A stretch of DNA of 64,000 nucleotides. It comes from Clostridiaceae bacterium (GTDB lineage Bacteria; Bacillota; Clostridia; Tissierellales; Sporanaerobacteraceae). Shown piece after piece: positions 48,572 to 55,852 of the stretch. Where the stretch lies: the NCBI GenBank assembly GCA_019391515.1, contig JAHXQP010000025.1, positions 1 through 64,000 on the forward strand, in the 5' to 3' direction. How positions within the stretch are numbered: the first letter of the stretch is position 1; each line of letters opens with the position of its first letter. Below the pieces are notes generated by a model. It ran no database searches. It was not told the origin of the DNA and saw only the letters and a list, made by a program, of their open reading frames with translations. Both the position numbers and the translations under genes were made by a program.

Positions 48572-49366
48572 CTATAAGTCTATTTTGTTTTCAATTATAT
48601 GACCAGTTCCTAAAAATAATATTATTCCTGCAATTATATTAGTAACAAACCCTAATATATTCACATATGAATATTCACCAGTAGAAAACATTAAAGAAGA
48701 ACTCCCCATTTCAATTTGAAATAATGATGAAATATTAGAATTAACAATACTCCAATCCTTTAAATTTATATAATAAGGAGATATAGTTACTATTTTCATT
48801 TGAATCCATGCTATAATTGTACTTAAAACCAAGAATATAATGAACCACATTCCACCAATCTTCTTATTTTTTAAAGTAACCCTACCAAGAGCCATTGAAA
48901 AATAGATAAGGATTAAAGTTGAAATTCCACTTATAAGAATCATTATTGCAAAAGATATAATTTCGCTACCATTTATCAAGGAAAGTAACTCTTTAAAGTT
49001 TATCATCTCCCCTGATGTTTTTGCTAACATAAAGATATTATAGCTAACTGTTATAGATCCCAATAGAAAAAACCACATAAAAGCTACAATTAATTTTGCC
49101 CCTAATATTTGATTACCTGTCAAAGGTAATGTAAAAGTTAAATAACCTCTATCTTCATAGAGTTCTTTTCTAAAGGAACCTACTATATATAAAAATGCAG
49201 ATAAAAATGTTCCGAATATCAACATAGAAGCTAATGCAATTATTATTGAAAATTCTTTCTTTGCTGTATAATTATATAATACTGTAGTAGCAATTAAAAC
49301 TATAGCTAATATTCCTAAAATAACTTTATAAGTCCCTTTTATTTCATATTTAATATACTTTCCCAT
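48572..49366 (-). CDS. ABC-2 type permease of the YtrA-like operon
   Basis: 264 residues from the ATG at 49366 (AGGAGG upstream; the frame opens at 49408 inside the ATPase gene). Six TM helices. The short loop SFRKELYEDRGYLTFTLPLTGN between TM2 and TM3 is typical of ABC-2 permeases paired with YtrB-like ATPases. The substrate is unknown; such systems are often induced by wall antibiotics. Confidence 0.85.
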   Translation of the reverse strand: MGKYIKYEIKGTYKVILGILAIVLIATTVLYNYTAKKEFSIIIALASMLIFGTFLSAFLYIVGSFRKELYEDRGYLTFTLPLTGNQILGAKLIVAFMWFFLLGSITVSYNIFMLAKTSGEMINFKELLSLINGSEIISFAIMILISGISTLILIYFSMALGRVTLKNKKIGGMWFIIFLVLSTIIAWIQMKIVTISPYYINLKDWSIVNSNISSLFQIEMGSSSLMFSTGEYSYVNILGFVTNIIAGIILFLGTGHIIENKIDL

Positions 49367-49376
49367 AGTATCCCTC

Positions 49377-50075
49377 CTACTTACTAAATATTTCCTTATA
49401 AATTTCATCTATAGATTTGCCTTTTTCTTCTCTTAATTTTTCAGCATTTCCTTTAAGAATTATCCCACCATCTTTTAAAAATGCTACATCATCAAAAAGA
49501 TTTTCCATATCTCTAACCAAATGAGTAGTTATGATCATTGAACTATTTGAATCATAATTTTTTATTATTGCATCAAGAATTTGATCTCTAGCTACTGGAT
49601 CTACTCCAGCTATTGGCTCATCTAATATATATAATTTAGCTTTACGTGATAAAACTAAAGTTAAGTTTAGTTTTTCTGTCATACCTTTAGAAAGGGAAGT
49701 AATTTTCATATCCTTTCCAAGTTTCATAAAATCTAATAATTCTTCTCCTCTTTTTAAATCAAAATCAGAATAAAAATCAATATAAAATTTAAAAGCATCC
49801 TCTATAGTCATCCAATTATATAGAAAGTTCCTGTCTGGAAGATAGGATACTATAGATTTTGTATATACTCCCACATTGTGTCCATCAATAAGTACTTCCC
49901 CTTTTGACTGTCTTAACAATCCAGTCAATATCTTTATTAAAGTAGTTTTGCCACTACCATTAGGTCCAAGAATTCCTAACACTTTTCCCTCTTCTATATT
50001 CAAATCCAAATTATCTAAGGCCTTTTTATTAAAATAATTCTTAGATAGCTTTTTTATTTCAACTAAATTCCCCAT
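49377..50075 (-). CDS. ABC transporter ATPase, YtrB-like
   Basis: 232 residues. It has Walker A GILGPNGSGKTTLI, signature SLSKGMTEKLNL, Walker B LYILDEPIAGVDP and the H-loop ITTHLVRDME. It is coupled to the permease downstream and the GntR regulator 3 bases upstream, the arrangement of the B. subtilis ytr operon. Confidence 0.93.
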   Translation of the reverse strand: MGNLVEIKKLSKNYFNKKALDNLDLNIEEGKVLGILGPNGSGKTTLIKILTGLLRQSKGEVLIDGHNVGVYTKSIVSYLPDRNFLYNWMTIEDAFKFYIDFYSDFDLKRGEELLDFMKLGKDMKITSLSKGMTEKLNLTLVLSRKAKLYILDEPIAGVDPVARDQILDAIIKNYDSNSSMIITTHLVRDMENLFDDVAFLKDGGIILKGNAEKLREEKGKSIDEIYKEIFSK

Positions 50076-50078
50076 TAT

Positions 50079-50441
50079 CTAATCCTCCTTTTTAATCTCA
50101 TTTAATATTATTTCAATAATCTCATCATCATCAAAGTTTAACCCCTTTATCTCCCCAATAAAATTACTTATTACTTCTTTAGCTGTATCTTTTTTTAATT
50201 TCATAATTACATCATCATCTTCTGTAACAAAAGTCCCCATTCCCCTTTTTGTAAAAACTAAATCTTCTCTCTCCAATTCTTGATACGCTCTTTGCACTGT
50301 ATTTGGATTTACTTTCAACTTTGAAGAAAACTCTCTTACAGATGGCAATTTATCACATTCAGAAATTTCACCAGAGGTAATCTTCCTTTTTAAATAATTC
50401 ATTATCTGAATATATATAGGTAATTTATCATTAAAATCCAT
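50079..50441 (-). CDS. GntR family regulator, YtrA subfamily
   Basis: 120 residues, the short YtrA form. The N-terminal winged helix-turn-helix (SECDKLPSVREFSSKLKVNP, then RAYQELEREDLVFTKRGMGT) is followed by a 45-residue dimerisation tail with no ligand domain. It is first gene of its operon and probably self-represses through the AGTGTA/TACAC inverted repeat in its promoter. The same element precedes the 54.1 kb operon. Confidence 0.93.
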   Translation of the reverse strand: MDFNDKLPIYIQIMNYLKRKITSGEISECDKLPSVREFSSKLKVNPNTVQRAYQELEREDLVFTKRGMGTFVTEDDDVIMKLKKDTAKEVISNFIGEIKGLNFDDDEIIEIILNEIKKED

Positions 50442-50471
50442 TTATTCACCCCCATGGTTTTCAAATGTATC

Positions 50472-50517
50472 TGTGTATTAATTATATGGTACACTAATAC
50501 AATATGCTTGTCAATAC
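50472..50517 (-). promoter_or_regulatory. promoter with YtrA-like operator (site 1)
   Basis: On the minus strand, TTGACA, 17 bases, TACCAT. The inverted repeat GTGTA-N12-TACAC (plus-strand reading TGTGTATTAATTATATGGTACACT, split here into its two arms TGTGTA and TACACT) overlaps the -10. It matches in form the AGTGTA/TACACT operator known for B. subtilis YtrA. Confidence 0.75.
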
Positions 50518-50533
50518 CTTCTATTAAATATTT

Positions 50534-50569
50534 ACAAAAGCACTCAGTTTTTTAACCAAGTGCTTTTGT
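50534..50569 (-). terminator. hairpin after the MacB-type permease
   Basis: ACAAAAGCACT / AGTGCTTTTGT stem with a 14-base loop. It ends the 54.1-50.6 kb exporter operon. The T-run is short. Confidence 0.6.
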
Positions 50570-50575
50570 TATATT

Positions 50576-51802
50576 TTATTTGTATATAGCTTTTATAGGA
50601 TCTAATTTAGAAGCTTTTGAAGCTGGAACTATACCAAATATTAATCCTGTAATTACAGATATAGAAGATGCGCCTAAGAAATTTGATACGGTCATAACTG
50701 GTTTAATAGGCATAAATTCACCAGCTACAATAGCTATTAAATAACCTAAAATTATACCTAAAAACCCTCCAATTACCGTTATAAATATAGCTTCTACTAA
50801 AAATTGAAGCATTATACTTCTAGGTTTTGCCCCTATAGCTCTTCTAATCCCTATTTCCCTTTTTCTCTCTGTAACAGATACATACATTATATTCATAACC
50901 CCTATTCCTCCAACAAGTAAGGATATTCCTGCGGCAAATGCTACAAATAATGTTATACTACCTATAACTTTCTGCATAGAATCTATTATTTCTTGAAGAT
51001 TAAATTCTTCATATTCTCCTTTTACATCTGGATGAAGTTCATGTAGCTTTTCTTTTACTTCATTTATTACCTCATCCTTATCTACTCCTGGCTCTAGAAA
51101 AATGCTTATATTTTGAATAGAGTCTTCTGATTTCTTTTTTTCCCTAATTGCTTTTTCTGGAACAATAGATATATCATCTTGCATTTTATCCATATTGCCT
51201 AGCGATATCTCAAAATCTCCCATATTAATCTCTTGTCCTATACCTATAACTTCAAACAATTCACCTTTCATTTTAACAGCTTTTCCTAAAGCTTTTTCTG
51301 GCTCCTTAAAAAGCTCTTCTGCTACTCTATAAGATAAAAATATAACCCTTTTATTGGATTTTCCTTCAACAGAATTTATATTTCTTCCTAGAGAAGCTTT
51401 TCTATCTTTATCTTTTTTTTCATATTTTTTAAATTCCGTGGAAGTATGCCTATTAAAATAGGAGATTTCTTCAAAATCATTAAGTCCAAATATTTGCTCT
51501 TCATCATTTTCTTTAATTTTTTGTACACCAGGTACTTTTTTTATTTCATTTATATCAGATTTTTCAAAGGGTCTTACAGTTACATCATCTGATTCAAAAC
51601 CAGCATTATAATTTATTGTTATTTTATTTAAATTTGATTTCTCAATGGAACTTGTAGCTTCTTTTTTTACGCCTTCTCCTATTGCTAGAATAGCTGACAC
51701 AGAAGCAATTCCAATTATTATGCCTATCATCGTTAAAAATATCCTTAGTTTATAAGCCCTCATGCTATACCAAGCTGTTCTCAGTAGGTTATAAAATTTC
51801 AT
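50576..51802 (-). CDS. MacB-type ABC permease
   Basis: 408 residues. TM1 near residues 18-40 (FLTMIGIIIGIASVSAILAI), a large extracytoplasmic MacB_PCD domain (about 45-275), then three TM helices with VTERKREIGIRRAIGAKPRS, the FtsX-domain motif. It works as a mechanotransmission or exporter permease with the ATPase and adaptor of the same operon. It overlaps the ATPase gene by four bases. Confidence 0.93.
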   Translation of the reverse strand: MKFYNLLRTAWYSMRAYKLRIFLTMIGIIIGIASVSAILAIGEGVKKEATSSIEKSNLNKITINYNAGFESDDVTVRPFEKSDINEIKKVPGVQKIKENDEEQIFGLNDFEEISYFNRHTSTEFKKYEKKDKDRKASLGRNINSVEGKSNKRVIFLSYRVAEELFKEPEKALGKAVKMKGELFEVIGIGQEINMGDFEISLGNMDKMQDDISIVPEKAIREKKKSEDSIQNISIFLEPGVDKDEVINEVKEKLHELHPDVKGEYEEFNLQEIIDSMQKVIGSITLFVAFAAGISLLVGGIGVMNIMYVSVTERKREIGIRRAIGAKPRSIMLQFLVEAIFITVIGGFLGIILGYLIAIVAGEFMPIKPVMTVSNFLGASSISVITGLIFGIVPASKASKLDPIKAIYK

Positions 51803-52488
51803 ATAGTTGCCTCCTCTGAAAACTCTCCATCTTTTAAATATACATCCCTTGTAGTATATCTTCTTAAATCTTTATCATGAGTTACCATGATTATAGTTTT
51901 TCCATCATCATTAAGTTTTTTTATTAGTTCCATTATATCATCACTTGTTTCAGAATCTAAAGCCCCTGTTGGCTCATCTGCAAGTATTAAATAAGGGTCT
52001 GTAACTAATGCCCTAGCAATTGCTATCCTTTGTTGTTGACCCCCAGATAGTTCAAAAGGCTTATTATCCCTCTTTTCAAACAATCCTACTTGTTCAAGTC
52101 TTTCTTCTATTTTCTGCCTTCTATCCTCTTTAGTCTCCCCAGATCTATATAGTAGAGGCATTTCTATATTCTGATATACAGTTAATGATTCTATTAAATG
52201 AAATTGTTGAAATATAAACCCCATATTCTTATTTCTAAATTCAGATTTCCTGTTTTCATTAAAATTAGATATATTTTCTCCTCTAAAAGTATATTCTCCC
52301 TCATTAAACTTGTCCAAAAGTCCCAATATATTTAATAAAGTAGTTTTACCACTACCTGATTTACCCATTATAGAAATAAATTCCCCTTCTTCTATATTCA
52401 AGTTAATCCCCTTTAGAACTGGGAAATCTCCAGCTTTTGTGGTGTACTTTTTCTTTATATTTTTTAATTCTATAAGAGGATTACTCAA
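51799..52488 (-). CDS. MacB-type ABC transporter ATPase
   Basis: About 229 residues. It has Walker A IMGKSGSGKTTLLN, signature ELSGGQQQRIAIARAL, Walker B LILADEPTGALD and H-loop MVTHDKDLRRY. The frame opens at the ATG at 52494, which overlaps the AGGAGGGGG site. The TTG at 52488 (MSNPLIELKNIKKKY) is better spaced and preferred. Start and upstream stop overlap, so translation is coupled. Confidence 0.94.
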   Translation of the reverse strand: MSNPLIELKNIKKKYTTKAGDFPVLKGINLNIEEGEFISIMGKSGSGKTTLLNILGLLDKFNEGEYTFRGENISNFNENRKSEFRNKNMGFIFQQFHLIESLTVYQNIEMPLLYRSGETKEDRRQKIEERLEQVGLFEKRDNKPFELSGGQQQRIAIARALVTDPYLILADEPTGALDSETSDDIMELIKKLNDDGKTIIMVTHDKDLRRYTTRDVYLKDGEFSEEATI

Positions 52489-53584
52489 CTTCATCCCCCT
52501 CCTTTAAATCTTCAGTTACATCGACTACTAACTCATCTTTTTCCTTAAGTCCTTTTGTCACTAAAACATTTCCATCTTCCTTCTTACCAATTTCAATCTC
52601 ATGCTTTTTAAGAATATTATCTTTTATTAAAAATACAAATGTCTTATTGTTCTCTTTAAAAATAGCTGTATCTGGTATCATAATACTATTTTTCCCATAA
52701 GGTATTTTAACTTGAACATGGAATCCTTGTATTAACCCTTCTTGATTATCTATTGAAAATTTAATTGGATATTCTGAAAATGTACTTTCGTTTCCTCCTC
52801 CACCAAAAGCTTCTGTCATTCCTTCTCCACTCATTCCTTCTGAAGATGGTCTTTGAGATATACTTTCTATTTTACCTGTTTTCTTCCTTTCGTTAGCAAC
52901 TAAAGTCATTTCAACACTCATGCCTTCTTTTAATTTAAACAGATCTACTTCATTTATAGTTCCAGTTGCTACAAAATCATAACTTTGTACTATTATTTTA
53001 TCTCCCTGAAGCCCTTCTCCTAATGATACCTTTTCAACACTTCCTATACCATCTAAATTTGAATATTCAACAGTGTATTCTTTATTTTTAAGATTTGAAA
53101 TCTCCCTTTCTATTTTCTTAATTTGTGAATTATAATCTGTCATTTGACTACCCAAATTCGATTCTAATAGTTGGGACTCTTCCCCCTCAGTAACAGTTGT
53201 TTCAGGCTGATTTCTTATTGCTTCTTCTTTCTTTTTTGAATCCTTTAACTCTTCCAATTGATTCTTAAGTTCAGATATTTGCTCCGTTATCTCTTCTCTT
53301 TTATAAGTGATTAGTGGGGTTCCCTTCTTAACTTCCGCTCCATCTTCTATATGGATTTTTTCAACTTTTCCCTTTGAAGGATCTGTTGAAAGAACTTGCT
53401 CTGTCCTTGGTGATATAATTCCATTTACAAATACATTATCCCTAGATGGAACTGCATATCTTTCAATAGTCTTTTCTTTTGTTTCCTCTTTTTTATTCTT
53501 TCTTCCAAAAAATATAGCTGTAGTTGCCAATACTAAAATAGCAATTCCTATGATTATTAAAGCTATTTTCTTTTTCCTACTCAT
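52481..53584 (-). CDS. HlyD/MacA-type efflux adaptor
   Basis: 367 residues. An N-terminal anchor (ALIIIGIAILVLATTAIFF) is followed by a split biotinyl-lipoyl domain (VEKIHIEDGAEVKKGTPLIT ... GSVEKVSLGEGLQGD), a short coiled-coil hairpin (about 110-170) and a beta-barrel plus membrane-proximal domain. A Gly/Ser-rich insert (SSEGMSGEGMTEAFGGGG) is unusual. It is the extracytoplasmic adaptor of the MacB-type exporter. Confidence 0.9.
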   Translation of the reverse strand: MSRKKKIALIIIGIAILVLATTAIFFGRKNKKEETKEKTIERYAVPSRDNVFVNGIISPRTEQVLSTDPSKGKVEKIHIEDGAEVKKGTPLITYKREEITEQISELKNQLEELKDSKKKEEAIRNQPETTVTEGEESQLLESNLGSQMTDYNSQIKKIEREISNLKNKEYTVEYSNLDGIGSVEKVSLGEGLQGDKIIVQSYDFVATGTINEVDLFKLKEGMSVEMTLVANERKKTGKIESISQRPSSEGMSGEGMTEAFGGGGNESTFSEYPIKFSIDNQEGLIQGFHVQVKIPYGKNSIMIPDTAIFKENNKTFVFLIKDNILKKHEIEIGKKEDGNVLVTKGLKEKDELVVDVTEDLKEGDEVE

Positions 53585-53595
53585 TTTAAGCCTCC

Positions 53596-54102
53596 TTAAA
53601 ATAAAAATACAACCGAATACAATATAATATTTGGTACAGTTCTAATTTCTGAATCCTCTTCCTTCTCCAATAAAAGTAGATTGAGTCCTACTGCAATTAA
53701 TAGCTTTATTAAGCCTAATAAAACAAATCTCACCCAAAATGTATCTGGTAAATAATTAGTTAATAATAATATTATTATTGAAAATATGTACAATATCGTC
53801 ATATTAGCAAAGTATATATTACTAAATCTCTCCAACATTTTAGGGTTGTCCACATTTATATTATTAAATATTGATTTACATATCTTATACGTTAAAAATA
53901 TAAATAATACCGTTGAAATAATAGCCGTTATTACAACAAATACAGTACCACCCTTTCCAGCTGCTTTTAATTCTTCTTGGCTTCCTGGTAAATTTTCAAG
54001 ATCAGTATTTAAAACATGAATTGCATTATATATCTTATAAGCAAGGTATATAATTATAGTTACTATGAAAGCTTTTTTTGAATTTTCTTCAAAACTTTTC
54101 AT
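53596..54102 (-). CDS. membrane protein heading the MacAB-type operon
   Basis: 168 residues, four TM helices (about 12-32, 53-75, 95-115, 125-148), cytosolic charged tail. No family recognised with confidence. It starts 11 bases ahead of the adaptor gene, directly after a promoter carrying the YtrA-like operator, so it is the first gene of the exporter operon. Confidence 0.65.
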   Translation of the reverse strand: MKSFEENSKKAFIVTIIIYLAYKIYNAIHVLNTDLENLPGSQEELKAAGKGGTVFVVITAIISTVLFIFLTYKICKSIFNNINVDNPKMLERFSNIYFANMTILYIFSIIILLLTNYLPDTFWVRFVLLGLIKLLIAVGLNLLLLEKEEDSEIRTVPNIILYSVVFLF

Positions 54103-54119
54103 TTAAATCCTCCTTTTTT

Positions 54120-54168
54120 AGTGTACTGATTATACGATACACCCATACTCTAGTATTGTCAATTCATT
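54120..54168 (-). promoter_or_regulatory. promoter with YtrA-like operator (site 2)
   Basis: On the minus strand, TTGACA, 17 bases, TATCGT. AGTGTA (54120-54125) and TACAC with a 12-base gap overlap the -10, the same layout and spacing as site 1 at 50.48 kb. It indicates common control of both transport operons. Confidence 0.72.
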
Positions 54169-54229
54169 CTAACTAATATAGTTAAAAATAATATGCTGTA
54201 TAGCTTTGATTTATATTATCTATATAAAT

Positions 54230-54266
54230 AGCTCCTGCATATTTTTTCAGTAAATATACAGGAACT
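54230..54266 (-). terminator. terminator of the 57-aa gene
   Basis: AGCTCCTGCATATTT / AAATATACAGGAACT stem with one or two mismatches, downstream of the small minus-strand gene. Confidence 0.5.
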
Positions 54267-54317
54267 GCCTAAATATGTATCTTTTTTAGTTTTTAGAAAT
54301 ATAAATTTTCATTAAAA

Positions 54318-54491
54318 TTAATCACTTCTTTCTTCATAAGTTACTGTTGCATAAAAAATATTTCCACTATTTTCATATTCTATATCGATTATCTCAAGTA
54401 TTTCTTCTTCATTTTCCGATATCCAATCATATACTTTTTCCTTAAGATCTAAACCATCTCCATAATCCACTATAGTCATATGTTTCACCAT
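54318..54491 (-). CDS. 57-aa acidic protein, Cse60-like (possible sporulation protein)
   Basis: A short frame on the minus strand: MVKHMTIVDYGDGLDLKEKV, then YDWISENEEEILEIIDIEYE and FYATVTYEERSD. AAGGAGTGAT precedes both the ATG at 54491 and the GTG at 54488. The beta-alpha-beta layout with an -EEKV- helix and a closing -A-V-YEE strand resembles the Cse60 family of small sporulation proteins. That assignment is tentative. Confidence 0.65.
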   Translation of the reverse strand: MVKHMTIVDYGDGLDLKEKVYDWISENEEEILEIIDIEYENSGNIFYATVTYEERSD

Positions 54492-54608
54492 ATCACTCCT
54501 TAATATATATTTATATAAATATATTCTTTAAATAAGGATTGTATACTTACTTTTATTAGGGTTATAATAATTTAGATTTTGACAACACTACCTTATGGAG
54601 GTGATATT

Positions 54609-54806
54609 TTGAAAGTTAAAAAGTTTACATCTCAAAGTTTTGGAAGAGTAGATGAAAATTATATAAAGAATTCTCTCCATTCTATTGAAGGAGTAAAAGC
54701 TGTACGATTAGATGATAATGCAAATACAATAACGGTAGAATATGATGATTCTAAAGTTTCTCCATCTACACTTGAAAATGAATTAAAGAAAAATAATTTC
54801 CTATAA
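54609..54806 (+). CDS. HMA-fold (heavy-metal-associated-like) protein without Cys
   Basis: 65 residues from the TTG at 54609 (GGAGGTG five bases upstream; the frame opens at 54579 without a ribosome site). The ferredoxin-like pattern of HMA domains is clear: SLHSIEGVKAVRLDDNANTI, then VEYDDSKVSPSTLENELKKN. The metal-binding CxxC loop is replaced by SQSFGR, so it should not bind copper by the usual site. Its last codons lie inside a 29-base perfect inverted repeat. Confidence 0.75.
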   Translation: MKVKKFTSQSFGRVDENYIKNSLHSIEGVKAVRLDDNANTITVEYDDSKVSPSTLENELKKNNFL

Positions 54807-54859
54807 AAAAAGATGACAGGGTATATAACTCTGTCATCTTTTTTTATAGGAAATTATTT
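54791..54859. repeat. 29-bp perfect inverted repeat containing a terminator
   Basis: Arms 54791-54819 and 54831-54859 are exact reverse complements, separated by 11 bases. The inner part (AAAGATGACAG / CTGTCATCTTTTTTT) is a Rho-independent terminator. The outer part repeats the last coding bases of the HMA-like gene. Confidence 0.9.
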
Positions 54860-54933
54860 GCACGCTTTTTGATTACCCACATAATCTAATATTGAAAGTA
54901 AATTTACTCTAAATTATCTATGGAGGTGTACTT

Positions 54934-55143
54934 ATGACTGATGATACTAAGAAAACTGGAATATTGGGTAATATTTTAAATGATTTTGATGATGATACTT
55001 CACTATTATTTTTCTTTTTACTCCTAGTTGTTATCTTCTGTAACTGTGATTATGGTTATGAAGATTCTAACGATTCCCTGCTTTTCTTCTTCTTACTTCT
55101 AGTAATTTTGTTCTGCAATTGTAATAATGACTGTGGTTGTTAG
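54934..55143 (+). CDS. small hydrophobic protein with duplicated FFFLLLV-FCNC motif
   Basis: 69 residues. After an acidic N-terminus come two copies of an about 22-residue unit, SLLFFFLLLVVIFCNC and SLLFFFLLLVILFCNC, each a short hydrophobic helix closed by CNC, then NNDCGC. GGAGGTG precedes the ATG. A very strong terminator follows. It resembles small clostridial spore-surface or membrane peptides of the SLLFFFLLL type; the name of that family is not certain. Disulphide or metal cross-linking is plausible. Confidence 0.75.
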   Translation: MTDDTKKTGILGNILNDFDDDTSLLFFFLLLVVIFCNCDYGYEDSNDSLLFFFLLLVILFCNCNNDCGC

Positions 55144-55148
55144 TTTAA

Positions 55149-55177
55149 GTCGGGGACATTCCCCGACATTTTTTTAT
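55149..55177 (+). terminator. strong terminator
   Basis: GTCGGGGA-CAT-TCCCCGAC followed by ATTTTTTT. Last host feature before the prophage boundary. Confidence 0.92.
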
Positions 55178-55184
55178 ATCAACA

Positions 55185-55234
55185 TGGCACATCCTGAGAG
55201 GCTCGAACTCTAAACTGACTGATTCGAAGTCAGT
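55185..55234 (-). pseudogene. 3' half of tRNA-Arg(UCG): probable prophage attachment site (attR side)
   Basis: On the minus strand the parts read in order: anticodon stem ACTGA, loop CTTCGAA (anticodon TCG), stem TCAGT, variable loop CAGTT, T-stem TAGAG, T-loop TTCGAGC, T-stem CTCTC (one mismatch), acceptor AGGATGT, G and CCA. There is no D-arm or 5' acceptor strand; AT-rich phage-side DNA replaces them. This is the displaced tRNA 3' end left by integration of a prophage lying to the right. Confidence 0.85.
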
Positions 55235-55323
55235 ATATATATTAAATTTATGTATTTTTATATTTTTGCAACCATGTATTTTGAGCCATTTGTTTGTTTT
55301 GTCGCTTTTATTTATATCTGTTT

Positions 55324-55363
55324 ATGTCCCCAAGTCTTTAAAAATGTCCCCAAAATGTCCCCA
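55324..55363. repeat. three direct repeats ATGTCCCCA near the att site
   Basis: Identical 9-mers at 55324-55332, 55344-55352 and 55355-55363. They may be integrase arm-binding sites or the remains of a coding tail (minus strand YWGHFGDIFKDLGT then stop), which resembles C-termini of phage integrases. Confidence 0.55.
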
Positions 55364-55369
55364 GTAAAA

Positions 55370-55398
55370 AAAGACTAGAAAATCTAGTCTTTTTTATA
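55370..55398 (-). terminator. terminator of the SOS-controlled prophage gene
   Basis: AAAAAAGACTAGATTTTCTAGTCTTTTTT is a near-perfect palindrome overlapping the TAG stop of the 78-aa gene, with T-runs on both strands. Confidence 0.85.
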
Positions 55399-55620
55399 GG
55401 CAATAACGTTTGGGTATTTTAAGTTAATAATACGACCTATTTCTTCATCAGATAATGTAATACTCTCTACTGATTTTCTTCCAAATGCTTCATACATAAC
55501 AAATATATTTTTTATTATTCTTTCTTCTATATTAAGATATTCTGATATCTCATCTATATCTAATGGAATTTTATTTTTTATTTTGCTCTTAATAACATCT
55601 AATTCTTTTTCTTTTAGCAT
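55384..55620 (-). CDS. 78-aa prophage protein under a LexA-box promoter
   Basis: 78 residues, all-helical prediction with a helix-turn-helix-like centre (IDEISEYLNIEERIIKNIFV) and a second segment (LSDEEIGRIINLKYPNVIAY). No TM or signal. AAGGGGAG precedes the ATG. Its promoter has a LexA box exactly in the spacer and it has its own terminator, so it is a single-gene SOS unit. It could be an antirepressor, excision helper or toxin-like protein; no family recognised. Confidence 0.75.
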   Translation of the reverse strand: MLKEKELDVIKSKIKNKIPLDIDEISEYLNIEERIIKNIFVMYEAFGRKSVESITLSDEEIGRIINLKYPNVIAYKKD

Positions 55621-55650
55621 ATAAATCTCCCCTTTTTATCCTCTTTAATG

Positions 55651-55679
55651 AGTATATCAGAACATAAGTTCTGTGTAAA
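55651..55679 (-). promoter_or_regulatory. LexA-repressed promoter of the 78-aa prophage gene
   Basis: On the minus strand, TTTACA (55674-55679), a 17-base spacer and TATACT (55651-55656). The spacer is filled by the perfect palindrome CAGAACTTATGTTCTG, a GAAC-N4-GTTC LexA box. LexA bound here would block RNA polymerase, so expression should follow DNA damage. Confidence 0.85.
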
Positions 55680-55852
55680 GACGATAAAAAAGATTAGCCT
55701 ATCTATTACGATTGACTAGTCTTTTTTATACCTTACAATGGAGAATATTTCAAAATAGAATAAACATTAAATGTAACTTATTTAAAACGGAAAGTAATCA
55801 TTCTAGTTTTCTATTTTTCATTTTAAAATTTAAATCTTAGAATTTATTTTAT

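Noticed and set aside
55324..55363. Short direct repeats considered as a CRISPR array
   Set aside because: Repeats are only 9 bases, with 20- and 11-base periods and no spacers of uniform length. No cas genes are present in the window.
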